Shown here: positions 38,807 to 50,349 of the stretch, one piece after another
Layout of the letters: each line of letters begins with the position of its first letter
How positions within the stretch are numbered: the stretch's first letter is position 1
Source of the DNA: Marsupella aquatica
Taxonomy: Eukaryota > Marchantiophyta
Assembly (NCBI GenBank): GCA_973895155.1
Contig: OZ316898.1
Location: 3,038,001-3,102,000 of the forward strand
Direction: 5' to 3'
DNA: 64,000 nt
Translations under genes and position numbers: made by a program
The notes under the pieces: generated by a model
Told to the model about the DNA's origin: nothing
The model's database searches: none
Seen by the model: the letters and a program-made list of their open reading frames with translations, nothing else

Positions 38807-40607
38807 AGTGTATCCTATCATCAATGGCACCAATGCTACTCTATATTATCATCAATGGCTCCCTCATATTTTATTCTCTCCAATTTTTAATGTGTTTGTT
38901 CTTTGTTCTTTCTTTTTTAATTTCTTTTTCCTTTAAATTAAATGGGTAACCTGAGACACACTTTCCAAGGGACTGAATAAGAGGGGCAACTCTTTTTAAG
39001 GGACCTTTTTGTGTGGGAGCATTCCATTCTTTTTTCTTTCTTTTCTTTGGATGAAATGGGTCACCAGGAAGAGGGACGACTCTTTTGAAGGGGCTGATAA
39101 GAGGGGAGGAATAATTGTTAAGAAATTAAGAAATCTTATTCTTCACCTGAAGAGTACCTACTCTTTTGAAGGGGCTAAGTAAGAGGGGAGGAATAAAAAT
39201 GAGGAGACTTTTTGTGTTTCTATTTCTTCTTCATCTGTTTGTTTAGGAGAAATGATGGACATGGAACACATGGATGATCTCTTTTAGGACAAATGATGAA
39301 CATAGAACACAATCATGGATGATTGCTTTTAAATCATTTTCTTTGTAGGGTGGACTATAGAGGATTAAGTGTATATATCTTAAAGGAGGGGAGGAATAAA
39401 AAGACAAAAAAATACATTTGTATTCTTTGGTGGGGATGGAGAAGGTTACCTTAAGGGGAGGGATAAAAAGGGTAAAGGAAATGTTTTTTTAATTGTTTAG
39501 ATATTATGCTCTTTGCATCTTGGGGGTCTCACTATATGGATGCCTCCCATTCACATGCGACATTTATAGGCCTCGGACACCCTAAAATGTAAGAAAATGT
39601 TTTTATTTTTCAACCCCTATAAAGTTGGAATATTCTACCCACATAGGCATGACTTTGTGGTAACTCACTTAAGTAATGACTAATAGGTCTTGGGTTCAAC
39701 TATTGTGACTGACTTTTCCCTTTCTGTGGGGTTTCAGAGATTTTCCTTAAATTTTTAATTTTTTTAAAATTTGAATATTCTAAAAATTTGGTTATAAGGA
39801 CCCTAATATTCTTATAAGTCTCAAAATTTGATTTAAAAAACCCTATTGTTCTTCTCAGCAAATTCTTAAGTCTTCTCTTTGAACCAATAAAATGACCTAT
39901 ACTTTATCGCACGTGATGTGCATTTTTGTGGAAAATAAACCCCCAAGCTTTGCATAAGTTACTTTTAACCCTTTAGGGTGGGTGGGATGGAGGTTTAAGG
40001 GTATTTTAAGGGGAGAAATAAAAAAGATAAAAAGGGAGAGTTTTTTAAGTTTTATAAAACTTTTGTTCAAAATGGTCTTTGTTTTTATCCTTTTTCTTGC
40101 GAGAGGGGGCAAATATTTGAGGGAGTTTTTAATAAAATAACACATATGAAATGTCACTTGTCTATCCAACCATTTATACGTAAAATTGTACTTTCCTTTG
40201 CATCAACTGTTGGTATCGTGTTACGGGGTCATGGAGGGACGCTATTTGGAGGATTCCCACACCTAAGGATGAGTATGTTTGATTCTGCTCCCACAAGTGT
40301 ACTTTTTTATCAAGTCTACTGACTGGCCTCTACGTTTTTTATCAAGTCCTGGGCACTGGTCCTACATTCTACAACTAATGGCCATCGGGTGAGTGATGTC
40401 ATCACTCCCCCTTACATGGGCAATCATACAAACATTTTACAATAGGATTTTAACACTAGTAACCAGGGCAACCGCTTTCACAACAAAGTCAACCACATGC
40501 ACTAGGGGAGGAAAACAGGCAACACAAGAAGTAACAAGTGACACAAAATTTCTGAACTTCAAACCAAATCCATATCTCTTAGTGGTGTACGCAACACACG
40601 CAAGGAC
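38807..40607. other. AT-rich intergenic DNA
   Basis: Low-complexity, AT-rich sequence with no supportable gene. A diverged tandem duplication (ctcttttgaaggggct at 39080 and about 39161, each followed by aagaggggaggaataa) is visible. A gtggtaactc..gggttcaact pattern at about 39658-39705 recalls tRNA promoter boxes but is too weak to call. Confidence 0.4.
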
Positions 40608-40956
40608 TATTGAGCATAGACGACAATCGCAACGACAAGCCCATGAACCATCCGACGCACAAGAGTCGACACAAAGAGATACATGGTTCACCTCCACATG
40701 AGGCTACGTCCACGGGAACACACATGAGCTTTACTGCACTCTAGGCCGATTGGCCATACCAAGCATCCACAGCGCAAACTCTCTCTATCTCTCAACTAGC
40801 TTCGTAACAATGAGCCTGAGTTGAGTTCCCACTCTCCAAGCAAACACCGCTTGGTTATAGAGTGTGCATAGCATGACTACCTAACCAAGTTTGCAACTAA
40901 GATTAACCTTAACTATGGTATAGTCGTAACTCTAGACCTAAGAGTAAATCCTAACA
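40608..40956 (-). repeat. 3' LTR of outer Copia element
   Basis: Matches 50350-50695 over its length, ending ...ctaaca in plus orientation. The opposite end has mutated from TG to TA. The directly adjacent polypurine tract (minus strand, 40967-40959) marks it as the 3' LTR. Confidence 0.93.
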
Positions 40957-41159
40957 ATCTCCCCCTTGACTCTAGTCTAAGGGAGGGTAAAGATTGCTAC
41001 TAGTATGATTGCTTAGAGGGAAGTTCTGGAAAGAAAAGCCAAACAAATTTTTCCCTTTTTATACAAGAGTAGACCATAACTAAGCCGTAGCCCCTGTCGT
41101 AGCCTATACAAGGAATGAGCAAGAGCATATCTCAGTATCTACACAAATGTTAAGTAACC

Positions 41160-42617
41160 CTACTTGTGAGGCAATTGCAAAACCTGCAATGCGTCACGGT
41201 GTCTAGAAAAACTCTCCAAAGGAATCACTTTGGTAAAAGCGTCAACCGGGTTGAGTTTACCGTCAATCTTGACTAGCTCAAATATATTATCAGACACAGC
41301 TTGCCTGATAAAATGCATGGTACCTAACGTCGATGTGCTTCACTTTGCTATCCATCACTTGGTTCACAGCAAGGTGGAGCACACTCTGACTATCACAATG
41401 GAGCTTCACATTCTCCTGTGGCAATCCCATCTTAGTGATCAGTCTATCCAACCAAATCGCTTCCTTTGTTGCTTTCGCTGCTGCAACATACTCTGCTTCA
41501 ATAGTAGACTGAGCAATACACTTTTGCAAAGTAGACCTCCAACTTATGCATCCATCGTCAATTGTGAATTCAACACATAACCTCTTGTTGACCTCCTCCG
41601 ATCCAGATCCTGTGCATAGTCAGCATCTACTTGGCCATCAATGACCTAGCATTATCAGCATGTGCATCAAACAATAGACCATGATCCATGGTACCCTTCA
41701 AGTACTGAATAATCCACTTCACTTCTTCTCAGTGTACCTTCCCTGGATTCGACATGTATTTGCTCACCTTGCCCATAGCCATGGCAAGATCAGGTCTAGT
41801 GCAAGTCATCAAATACATGAGACTCCCCACTGCCTTGTCATAAGAAACCTTTGACATCAGCCCCTTATCTGTCTCATCCGTAGGATAGAAAGCTAATGAC
41901 AACTTGAAGTGTGGAGCCAACAGGGTACTTACTAGCTTGTTATCCCCCATGTTAAACCTTGCGATTACCTTCCTTGCATAATTGCCCTACGTCAACCATA
42001 GCTTGTCAGCTTCCAAGTCCCTAGTGATCTCCATACCCAAAATCCTCTTAGCTAGCCCTAAGTCCTTCATCTTAAACTCTACACTAAGTAGTGCCTTGAG
42101 CTTAACAATCTCAGATCTATCCTTGGCCGCAATAAGCATGTCATCCACATAAAGTACTAAACATACTCCGTGACCATTCCAATAGTGTCTGATTGAGCCT
42201 CTCAGCGACACTATTCTGCTGCGGAGTATAAACTATGGTGAGATGGCGAGTTATCCCCTGTTCTGAACAATACTCTTCAAATTCCACTGAAGTATACTCC
42301 CCGTCGTTGTCTGACCTCAGACTCTTCACCCTTGTATCTAAACACTTGACCGTGTTTCCAATCTGATTCTCCACCTAGGTCTTCCACTTCTTAAAAATGG
42401 ACAAGACATCAGACTTATGCATCATGAAATAAATTCATACAAATCTTGAGTAATCATCAATAAATGATATATAGTATAACTTTTCAGAGTGTGAGGGAGT
42501 CGGGGATGGACCCCACACGTCACTATGTATGTACTCAAGAATCGCCTTGAAACGATGAGTTCCAACACCGAAAGCACAACGATGCTGCTTTCCAAGAATA
42601 CAAGGTTCACAAAACTC
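41160..42617 (-). pseudogene. Outer Copia pol, 3' part: integrase, truncated RT, RNase H
   Basis: Sense strand is minus. It begins at the insertion site with LEFCEPCILGKQHRCAFGVG of the GAG-pre-integrase region, then the integrase blocks HSDVWGPSPTPSHS, SFIDDYSRFV and SDNDGEYTSVEFEEYC. After ERLNQTLLEWSRSM the frame jumps to LVLYVDDMLIAAKD of RT: about 1.3 kb, compared with the inner element, is missing (end of integrase, linker, front half of RT). Then come AKRILGMEI, GSLMYLMTCTRPDLAMAMGK and the RNase H blocks AEYVAAAKATKEAIWLDRL and KHIDVRYH. A 4-nt insertion near 41315 shifts the frame. Stop codons replace tryptophan in SRFV(W)IYF and elsewhere. The original pol stop is near 41160. Confidence 0.9.
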
Positions 42618-42622
42618 TAATT

Positions 42623-42967
42623 TGTTAGATATTGCTCTAGTCTTGTGACTCATGAGCTAACCACAGTTAGTCTAACTTGGATTAGGACTTAGCTAATGTT
42701 AGCGATAGTGCTGTTGTGCATATAGCCAGGGCTGATGCCAGACCCTGGTGGAACTTAGGCTCATTTGTTACGGAGCTAGTTGAGAGATAGGGAGAGCTTG
42801 TGATGTGGATGCTTGGTATGGCCGGTCGGCCTAGAGTGCAGTAAAGCTCTTGTGTGTTCTCGTGGACGTAGCCTCATGTGGAGGTGAACCACGTATCTCT
42901 CTCTGTCGACTCTTGTGCGTTGGATGGTTCATGGGCTTGCCGTTGCGAATGTCGTCTATGCTCAACA
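42623..42967 (+). repeat. 5' LTR of inner Copia element
   Basis: 345 bp, TG...CA, nearly identical to 46907-47249. It is followed after two bases by the tRNA-Met type primer-binding site. Confidence 0.95.
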
Positions 42968-42969
42968 AG

Positions 42970-42976
42970 TGGTATC
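42970..42976 (+). promoter_or_regulatory. Primer-binding site of inner Copia element
   Basis: tggtatc immediately downstream of the 5' LTR matches the start of the usual initiator tRNA-Met PBS (TGGTATCAGAGC). The rest (ttgatgagcc) is only partly complementary, suggesting decay or a small insertion. Confidence 0.7.
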
Positions 42977-43009
42977 TTGATGAGCCTCAGGCTCAAGGAA
43001 GGGAGCAAG

Positions 43010-46000
43010 ATGTAGGATCACTTGGATGAATTTGACAGTCTAGCGGTAAATCTGTCAAACCTAAGAAAAGGAGTTGAAGATGAGGATAAGACCTTGCTTC
43101 TTCTAAGCTCCTTACCGTCGTCATATCAGGGCTTGAAATAGGTGCTCTTGTATAGAGATCTGAAGTCTATTTTGTATAATGAGGTGGTGAGCTCCTTGCT
43201 ATCTGATGATGCTCAGAAGAAGCTAGGTCTATCACAAACAACATCTTCTTCTGGCACTGAGCTAAACGTGAACAGGGGAAGAGCAGCGCAACGCACGAAT
43301 GGGCAGAATAGGTTTAGATCTAAATCCAGAGGGAAATCGTAAGAGAGGAAGCCTCTTGCATGTTGAAATTGTGGCAAGCCTGGCCACATGAAAAGGGATT
43401 GTCGAGTAAAGAACCCTACTGCATCAGCAAACACGGCATCAAGCTCGCATGAGGTAGATTTACTCGATGATGATGACATATTGTGATGTCAAGGTTATGC
43501 TCTCAACGTAGTGTCAAATCCAGGTAGTGATGACTGGATTCTAGATAGTGCATGTACTTTTCATATTTGCTCTAGGAGAGATTTTTTCAGTTCTTACACG
43601 GTTTCCAACGGGTCAATATTGATGGGAAACGGAATCCCATGTCAAGTTGTTGGACTTGGATCTATAAGATTTCAGATGTTTGATGGTGCTATGAGAACGT
43701 TGAGGAATGTGAGACATATTCCTAGCATGTTGAAAAATCTCATTTCACTTGGAGTTTTAGAAGCAAATGACCATCAGTGGAGTTCTGCTAATGGTGTCCT
43801 TCAGGTTTCAACTGGTACTAAAGTTGTATTGAAGGGAAAGAGACAGAGCAATCTATATGTTTTTGAGGGCAGTGTAGTTTGTGATGAAGCCAATGTAACC
43901 TTATCTCATGAGGAGACGGCCCGGCTGTGGCACTTCCGTTTGGGCCACATGAGTGAAAAAGATTTGGTTATTCTTCAAAAGAAAGGATTACTTTCTAATT
44001 TACAATCTTGTAAGTTGGAATTTTGTGAGCACTTTGTGCTAGGGAAGCAGCACAGGAAACCCTTCGGAGTTGGAACTCACACCAGCAAGGAGGTACTTGA
44101 GTATGTACATAGTGATGTGTGGGGTCCAGCCCCTACTCCCTCACATTCTGGACGGTTATACTATGTCACGTTCATAGACGATTACTCAAGGTATGTGTGA
44201 ATATACTTTCTACACAATAAGTCTGATATTTTTGCCACTTTTAAGAAGTGGAAAGCCCAAGTTGAGAATTAGACTAGTGATAAGGTGAGATATCTTTGAT
44301 CGGATAACGGTGGTGAATACAGTTTCGGGGAATTTGGAACATATTGTAAGGAGTAGGGGATTACCCGCCATCTCACAACAAGTTATACTCCTCAGCAAGA
44401 TGATGTTTTTGAGAGACTCAACCGAACACTATTGGACCGCTCGAGGAGTATGTTGAGTCAATCATGCTTACCACATGAGTTTTGGGCTGAAGTTGTCAAC
44501 ATTGCAGCTTATTTGGTAAATTTTTCTCCATCCAGTTCTATTGGGTTCAAGACGCCATTTGAAATGAGGTACAGGCGTCCAACATATTATTCACATCTGA
44601 GGATTTTTGGATGTGATGCTTATGTGCTTACACCTTCCCAGCTTCAATCCAAGTTGGAGTCCAAGTCGAAGAAGTGCATTTTCCTTGGCTATCAGAAAGG
44701 TGTGAAGGGTTATAGATTATGGAATCCAGTAACCTGTAAACTAATTGTCAGTAAAGATGTGTCATTTAATGAATCCATATCATTAAAGGAGGGGGAGAGT
44801 TCTCTGGACTCCCATACTGACAAGGGGAAATCTCCCATCCCGGACAGGGTTGAGGGGGAGATTAGTCATGATGTTGTTCATGACAGGAGAGATGGAGAAG
44901 CTTCGGGCTTGGAGCTGGTTCCTATGATGGAACAAGAGGAGCAGATTGTTGTTGGGATACCTCAAATTCAACCAGCAGCAGCAGCAGATCAGCCTGAGTC
45001 ATCTACTAGAAGAACTTTCAATCGTTCTACTAGAGCTCCTACCAGGTATGGTCAATGGCCAAACTCATCTAAGCTAGATGATATTGACATTGCACCTGAT
45101 GAAGATGACATGGCTTTGATCCTGGAAGAAGGAGAGTCTTCTTCATACAGTGAGGCTTGTGCTTCAGAGCAGAAGCATGAGTGAAATGCAGCAATGCAGA
45201 GGGAGTTGCAATCTTTGAGTGACAACAAGACTTGGGAGCTGGTGGAGCTTTCAAGAGGTCAGCAAGTGATGGACAGCAAGTGAATTTACAAGTTGAAAGA
45301 TAGTCCTTCAGAGGGTGGAGACAAGATCTACAAGGCAAGGCTTGTTACCAAGAGGTTCACTCAGGAGAAATGAGTGGATTACAATGAGGTCTTTTCACCG
45401 GTGGCTAAGCATTCCACAATTCGGATCTTGTGTCAGCTTATTGTGTTTTTTAATCTGGTGATGGATCAGATGGATGTTGTTACAGCTTTTCTCTATGGCA
45501 ACTTGGAAGAGTTGATCTTCATGAGACAGCCACTAGGCTTTATGAAGAAGGGCCAAGAGAACTTAGTTTGCAGATTGCTCAAGTCCTTGTATGGATTGAA
45601 GCAGTCTCCCAGACAGTGGAACAAGCGGTTTGATGATTTCATGCTTGCTCAAGGTTTTACAAGGATGGTGTATGATCCTTGTGTGTATACGAAATCAGTC
45701 AAGAATGATGTATTTGGTTTCATCATTCTGGTGATCTATGTGGATGACATGCTGATTGTGGCTAAAGATCAATCTAAGGTTGACAGTCTCAAGGCAAAAT
45801 TGAGTGTTGAATTCAGGATGAAGGATCTTGGTAAGGCCAAGAGGATCTTAGGGATTGAGATTTTTAGGAACTCTGATACTGGACAGTTGTGCTTGAGTCA
45901 AGGCCAGTATGCGAGGAAAGTACTTGCACGATTCAACATGGAGAACTGTAAGCCAGTGACTATTCCTTTAGCTTCACATTTCAAGTTATCATCGGCTTTC

Positions 46001-46699
46001 TCTCCTACGGATGCTGTGGAGAAAAGCCTGATGGCTAAGATTTCTTATGAGAAGGCAGTAGGCAGTCTGATGTATTTGATGACTTGTACTAGGCCTGACT
46101 TGGCCCTAGCGATGGGCAAGGTTAGCAGATTCATGTCAAATCTAGGGAAGATACATTGGGAAGCTGTGAAGTGGATTCTCAGGTATCTGAAGGGAACACA
46201 GGAGTATGGATTACTATTTGATGCCAGATCAGATAGAACGTTAGTTGGCTATGTAGATTCTGACTATGGAGGCTGTCTGGATACAAGGAGGTCTACAACT
46301 GGGTTTGTATTTACTCTTGGAGGAGGATGTATCAGTTGGAAATCTACCTTGCAGAAGAGTATATCTCAGTCAAAAGCAGAGTATGTTGCAGCAGCAAAAG
46401 CAGCAAAGGAAGCAATTTGGTTGGACAAGTTGAGCGCGAAGATGGGCTTAGAGCATGGCAAAATGACTCTAAACTGTGATAGTCAGAGTGCTCTTCACTT
46501 GGCTGCTAACCAGGTGATGGATAGCAAGGTGAAGCACATTGATATCAGGTACCATTTTATCAGGCAAGCAGTGTCTGATAAAACTTTTGAGCTAGTCAAG
46601 ATTGATGGAAAGCTCAATCCCGCTGATGTTTTTACCAAAGTGATTCTTTTGGAGAGTTTCTCAGGACACCGTCCTACTTTGCAGGTTTTGCAATTGTAG
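43010..46699 (+). pseudogene. Inner Copia gag-pol, one frame with about a dozen stops
   Basis: Starting with ATG then TAG at 43010, all recognisable coding lies in a single frame to the stop at 46697. Gag is truncated: it starts at HLDEFDSLAVNLSN, so about the first 100-130 residues are missing relative to the outer element. Then follow the zinc knuckle C-NCGKPGHMKRDC, the protease motif DSACTFHIC, GAG-pre-integrase LWHFRLGHMSEKD, integrase (HSDVWGPAPTPSHS, FIDDYSRYV, DNGGEY), RT (KARLVTKRFTQEK, VYNEVFSPVAK-like VDYNEVFSPVAKHSTIR, CRLLKSLYGLKQSPRQW, IYVDDMLI) and RNase H (YVDSDYGGCLDTRRSTTGFV, AEYVAAAKAAKEAIWL). Breaks are nonsense codons at positions where relatives have Trp, Gln or Arg. There is no frameshift, but it cannot encode a full polyprotein. 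Confidence 0.93.
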
Positions 46700-46895
46700 T
46701 GCAAGTAGAGCTATTTAGCAATGTGTGACTATTTGTATATGGATTACTCATTCCTGTATGGCTACGGCTTAGTTCTAATTAACCCTTAGTTAACCCTTGT
46801 GGTTTTTAGGGGGAGACCTAGTTTGGTGATTGTCTAGAACTTCCCGTTGAGGATTCCATATGGTTGCATTTAGTCTAGTCCCCAAGACAAGAGTC

Positions 46896-46904
46896 AAGGG
46901 GGAG
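46896..46904 (+). promoter_or_regulatory. Polypurine tract of inner Copia element
   Basis: aagggggag lies directly upstream of the 3' LTR, in the position used to prime plus-strand DNA synthesis. The same motif is in the corresponding place of the outer element. Confidence 0.85.
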
Positions 46905-46906
46905 TT

Positions 46907-47249
46907 TGTTAGATATTGCTCTAGTCTTGTGACTCATGAGCTAACCACAGTTAGTCTAACTCGGGTTAGGACTTAGCTAATGTTAGCGGTAGTGCTGTTG
47001 TGCATATAGCCAGGGTTGATGCCAGACCCTGGTGAAACTTAGGCTCATTGTTATGGAGCTAGTTGAGAGATAGGGAGAGCTTGTGATGTGGATGCTTGGT
47101 ATGGCCGGTCGGCCTAGAGTGCAGTAAAGCTCTTGTGTGTTCCTGTGGACGTAGCCTCATGTGGAGGTGAACCACGTATCTCTCTGTGTCGACTCTTGTG
47201 CGTTGGATGGTTTATGGGCTTGCCGTTGGATTGTCGTCTATGCTCAACA
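46907..47249 (+). repeat. 3' LTR of inner Copia element
   Basis: 343 bp, TG...CA, followed by the target-site duplication TAATT at 47250-47254. Confidence 0.95.
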
Positions 47250-47254
47250 TAATT

Positions 47255-48636
47255 TACACGATTGCAAATTATAAATGAGTCCATTCTTCCGTAAGATAGC
47301 CAAACCTTTCTCACTCATGTGGCCTAGCCGTGAATGCCATAGTTGAGCCATCTCCTCGTGAGACTTGGTTACATTGGCCTCTTCGCATACAGTATTGCCT
47401 TGCAACACATACAAATTCTTCTGTCTGCTTTCCTTCAAAATCATTGACTCTCCCGACCTGACTTGAAGTTCACCATCAATAACGCTCCATTGATAACTAT
47501 TTGAATCCAACACACCGAGTGAAATTAAATTTTTACGCATGCCAGGTACATACCTGACTCCAGACACTGCGCACAGCGCCATCAAACATTTGAATCTTCA
47601 TAGACCCAATACCCTCAATTTGACAGGAGTGATCATTTCCCATCAGAACTGAACCGTTTGAAATAGAGTAAGAACTGAAAAACTCACGAATGTAACAAAT
47701 GTGAAAAGAGCAAGCACAATCAAGAATCCACACATCATATGCTCACCTAGATGACATGCATAGGGCATACCCCTGGCTTCATAATACATACTCATCATTG
47801 AGTAAATCAACATCTCCATCAGTCCTAGCCACATTTGTTGATGAGGATTCAACTGCCTTTCCCTTACATTCTTGCTTGAAGTGTCCAACCCGGTTGCACT
47901 TCCAACATGTCACCTGCCTCCTCTAAGGGGATTTTCCCTTGGACTTAGATCTGGATTTAGATCTAAATTGGGTTCGACGGTCCCCAGTTGGTCGCTGCAT
48001 ACTCCTCCTACAATTAACATTGAGGGCAGTACCAGATGATGAAGGTTGTGACGTGATGTGCATCTTCTATTGAAGATCATCACTGAGCAAAGAACTTACC
48101 ACGTCATTGTATGAAATGGTATCCCTACCACGATGCAACAACACCCGTGATAGGGACTGGTAAGATGGAGACAATGAATTGAGAAGCTGCAGAGCCTTTG
48201 TCTCATCATTCAAAATTTCCCCAAGGTTTTCCAAGTCAACAACCATGTCGTTGAAAGCATCCACATGGTCCTGCAACTTCATACCAGATTACTTCATCCT
48301 GAAACTCATCAGTTTGTAGGAAGTATAGAGTCGGTTCGACAACTCCTTGCGGTGATACTTGCTCTACAATTCCGCAAACAAGGACATGCAATCCTTATGT
48401 GCACCCAATTGCTTGACGATGAGAGGCATGAGATAGAGTGTAACACACCACACTCCTTGTTCCTGCATGCGATCCCATTGATTCTCATCAATATTGTCTT
48501 CACAAGGGCTCAACAATTGGTCCATTCTTGAAGCATAGAGCACTCCCTTCACCTGCTTCTCCCATAGCAAGTAGTCAGAGCGCCCATCATACTTTGTCAC
48601 TTCATATTTGGGTCCCCCAAGCTTGAACGTCCCCAT
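47255..48636 (-). pseudogene. Outer Copia gag, protease, start of pol
   Basis: Sense strand is minus. Gag begins at an ATG at 48636 (MGTFKLGGPKYEVTKYDGRS, DYLLWEKQVKGVLYASRMDQ). It continues through the UBN2-type region (MKLQDHVDAFNDMVVDLENL, LLNSLSPSYQSLSRVLLHR) to the zinc knuckle CWKCNRVGHFKQEC near 47900. The protease region reads WILDCACSFHIC (active-site motif DSA changed to DCA). GAG-pre-integrase follows (MAQLWHSRLGHMSEKGLAIL) up to the insertion point at 47255. Several stop codons and frame changes interrupt it. Unlike the inner element it keeps the front of gag. Confidence 0.9.
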
Positions 48637-50349
48637 CTTCTTCTTTGGCACTACCGTGTAGAATAACTTCCTCCACCACACGCGCACCGGTGATGGTACC
48701 GGTGTCACGTGCTCTTCCTCCTGCTCCTATCTCTCCACCTCAAACCGCCGCGGTGATCCTTGTGCTTCAAGTTCCACGTCTTCGAAAATCTCCTCCGAAT
48801 CACTCATATGAGAAAATCACAAAAAAATGATGTTTTTCACAACTTCTCAAAAAACTCAAAACTAATCACCGCTGCGTAACCCACAAAGCTAGGAGTCCAA
48901 CACTGAAAACCAAAATTAAAATCAAAATTTGACGGAAAAGTTATACAAATTTTAGTCAGGGTGGGTAAAACCTTGGGAAACTCCCCTGGTTTGACCACCT
49001 CAGGGAATAACTGAAATGCCAAGTACAACATGTCGTCAGAATTGTAATTTGATTGGTGCGCCGCGTTACTAACTTCAATGGCTACGACCTCGCCAAAAAA
49101 GAACTGAAAAAGTTACCATTTGGCGCGTAGAATCTTTGTCCGATGGGTGAACATAGCTCTATGTTTTTTGGGAATATTCTCTGTACAGTACAACAGGTCT
49201 CATATGGGGCCGTTCCCCCTGTGCAGCCGGTTAAAGTGGGGGCGGCAGGTCTCGGCACAAGGCACAACCAATAGGGAGTGAGGAGGAAAAACAAATCGGG
49301 CCCTTAAAGGGGTTTTAGGGCCCATTCAGAAAAAACCTTTGTATATGGGGTCGGGCGTATGGCAGTCGTAGGGGCGGTACGAGGGCACAGCCGCGAACTG
49401 CCGCAAGGGTTGGGCTGGATTGGCGACTACAACCGGCAATGTAAAAAAAATTTGGGCGGCTACGAAGCAGCCATGTACTGGGCGAGGCGCATTTTGGGCC
49501 TGGGCGTTGTTTTTGTGCCGACCGACGCTACGCAGCTAGCTGTAACTGAAGAGGGGCGGGTATCGATGGGGGATGCGAGGGTAAAGACGGGTTATGGGGC
49601 ACACACAAAAAATCACCCTATAGTAACCCCTAAAAAAGCCAAATTAAATACAACAAAGGCCGTGTTACAAACCTCGCCGCTTCCATTTTACACAAGCAAA
49701 GTGAACATTGTCAATGGGAGAAGTTTACAAATTGCACCGGCACAATCTGCTGCTCCAGCATAGAAAAAAACTTTCCATCACGGCACACTCTCTCCGCGTT
49801 TAAGTGATAATCCTGGACTCAAAACGACCGCCTCGCCGCGATCAAACCGTTGAGCCGTAGCACTTTGTGTTTCTTCCTCCAAGTTAGACGCGGCGACAAG
49901 AAAACCTGGTTTAGATGTGAACAAGCTCCATAGCCTGTGAAAAACCTGAACTCCTCTTTCACTCGTCACGACGCACTCGGTAACCACTCGGCAACAACTC
50001 AGCTACCAAAACAATCAGCTTGCTTCAATCTTCAACTTGAGCTACAACATGTGATGACTTCCACACCGCACAACTCACACCGTTGGAAACTCCAACTCTG
50101 GTCTCTCCCCTGAAAGACCGTCGAACATGAAAAAACCTTAAGAACAATGCAAACTCCGATTCCTCCGCACCACGGATACCAACTAATGAGTTCTATACAC
50201 CAATAGAAAGCCGTCGCACTAATGTATCCGCTCAGCCACACACATTCAAGTTTCATGTGATAAAACTCTGAATGCAACATCAACAATGAACGTTGGAAAA
50301 ACTATCACGAACAAACCTTGTCACCTCCCAGGCATGCTCTAATACCAAT
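48637..50349 (-). other. Long 5' leader of outer Copia element
   Basis: About 1.7 kb separates the 5' LTR and primer-binding site (50347-50336) from the gag ATG, which is long for a Copia leader. A plus-strand ATG open frame of 134 codons lies here (49359-49763, starting MAVVGAVRGHSREL, with GDYNRQCKKNLGGYEAAMYW). It has no family I recognise and is antisense to the element. Part of the stretch may be a further insertion. Confidence 0.4.
50336..50347 (-). promoter_or_regulatory. Primer-binding site of outer Copia element
   Basis: The minus strand reads TGGTATTAGAGC, matching the initiator tRNA-Met PBS consensus except for one base. It lies two bases from the 5' LTR, so the element is minus-sense. 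Confidence 0.85.

Larger units (their letters stand above)
42623..47249 (+). mobile_element. Inner Ty1/Copia LTR retrotransposon, nested
   Basis: LTRs 42623-42967 and 46907-47249 begin TGTTAG and end CAACA. The element is flanked by a perfect 5-bp target-site duplication TAATT (42618-42622 and 47250-47254). The two LTRs differ at about a dozen positions. PBS tggtatc (42970-42976) follows the 5' LTR, and polypurine tract aagggggag (46896-46904) precedes the 3' LTR. It is inserted, in opposite orientation, into the GAG-pre-integrase region of the outer element; removing it rejoins the outer frame at ...LQSCKL/EFCEPC. Protein sequences and LTRs show that both elements are one family. Total length is about 4.6 kb. 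Confidence 0.96.

Noticed and set aside
39655-39710. tRNA- or SINE-like box A/box B pattern
   Set aside because: Only loose matches (gtggtaactc and gggttcaact); no cloverleaf can be drawn and no flanking duplication was seen.
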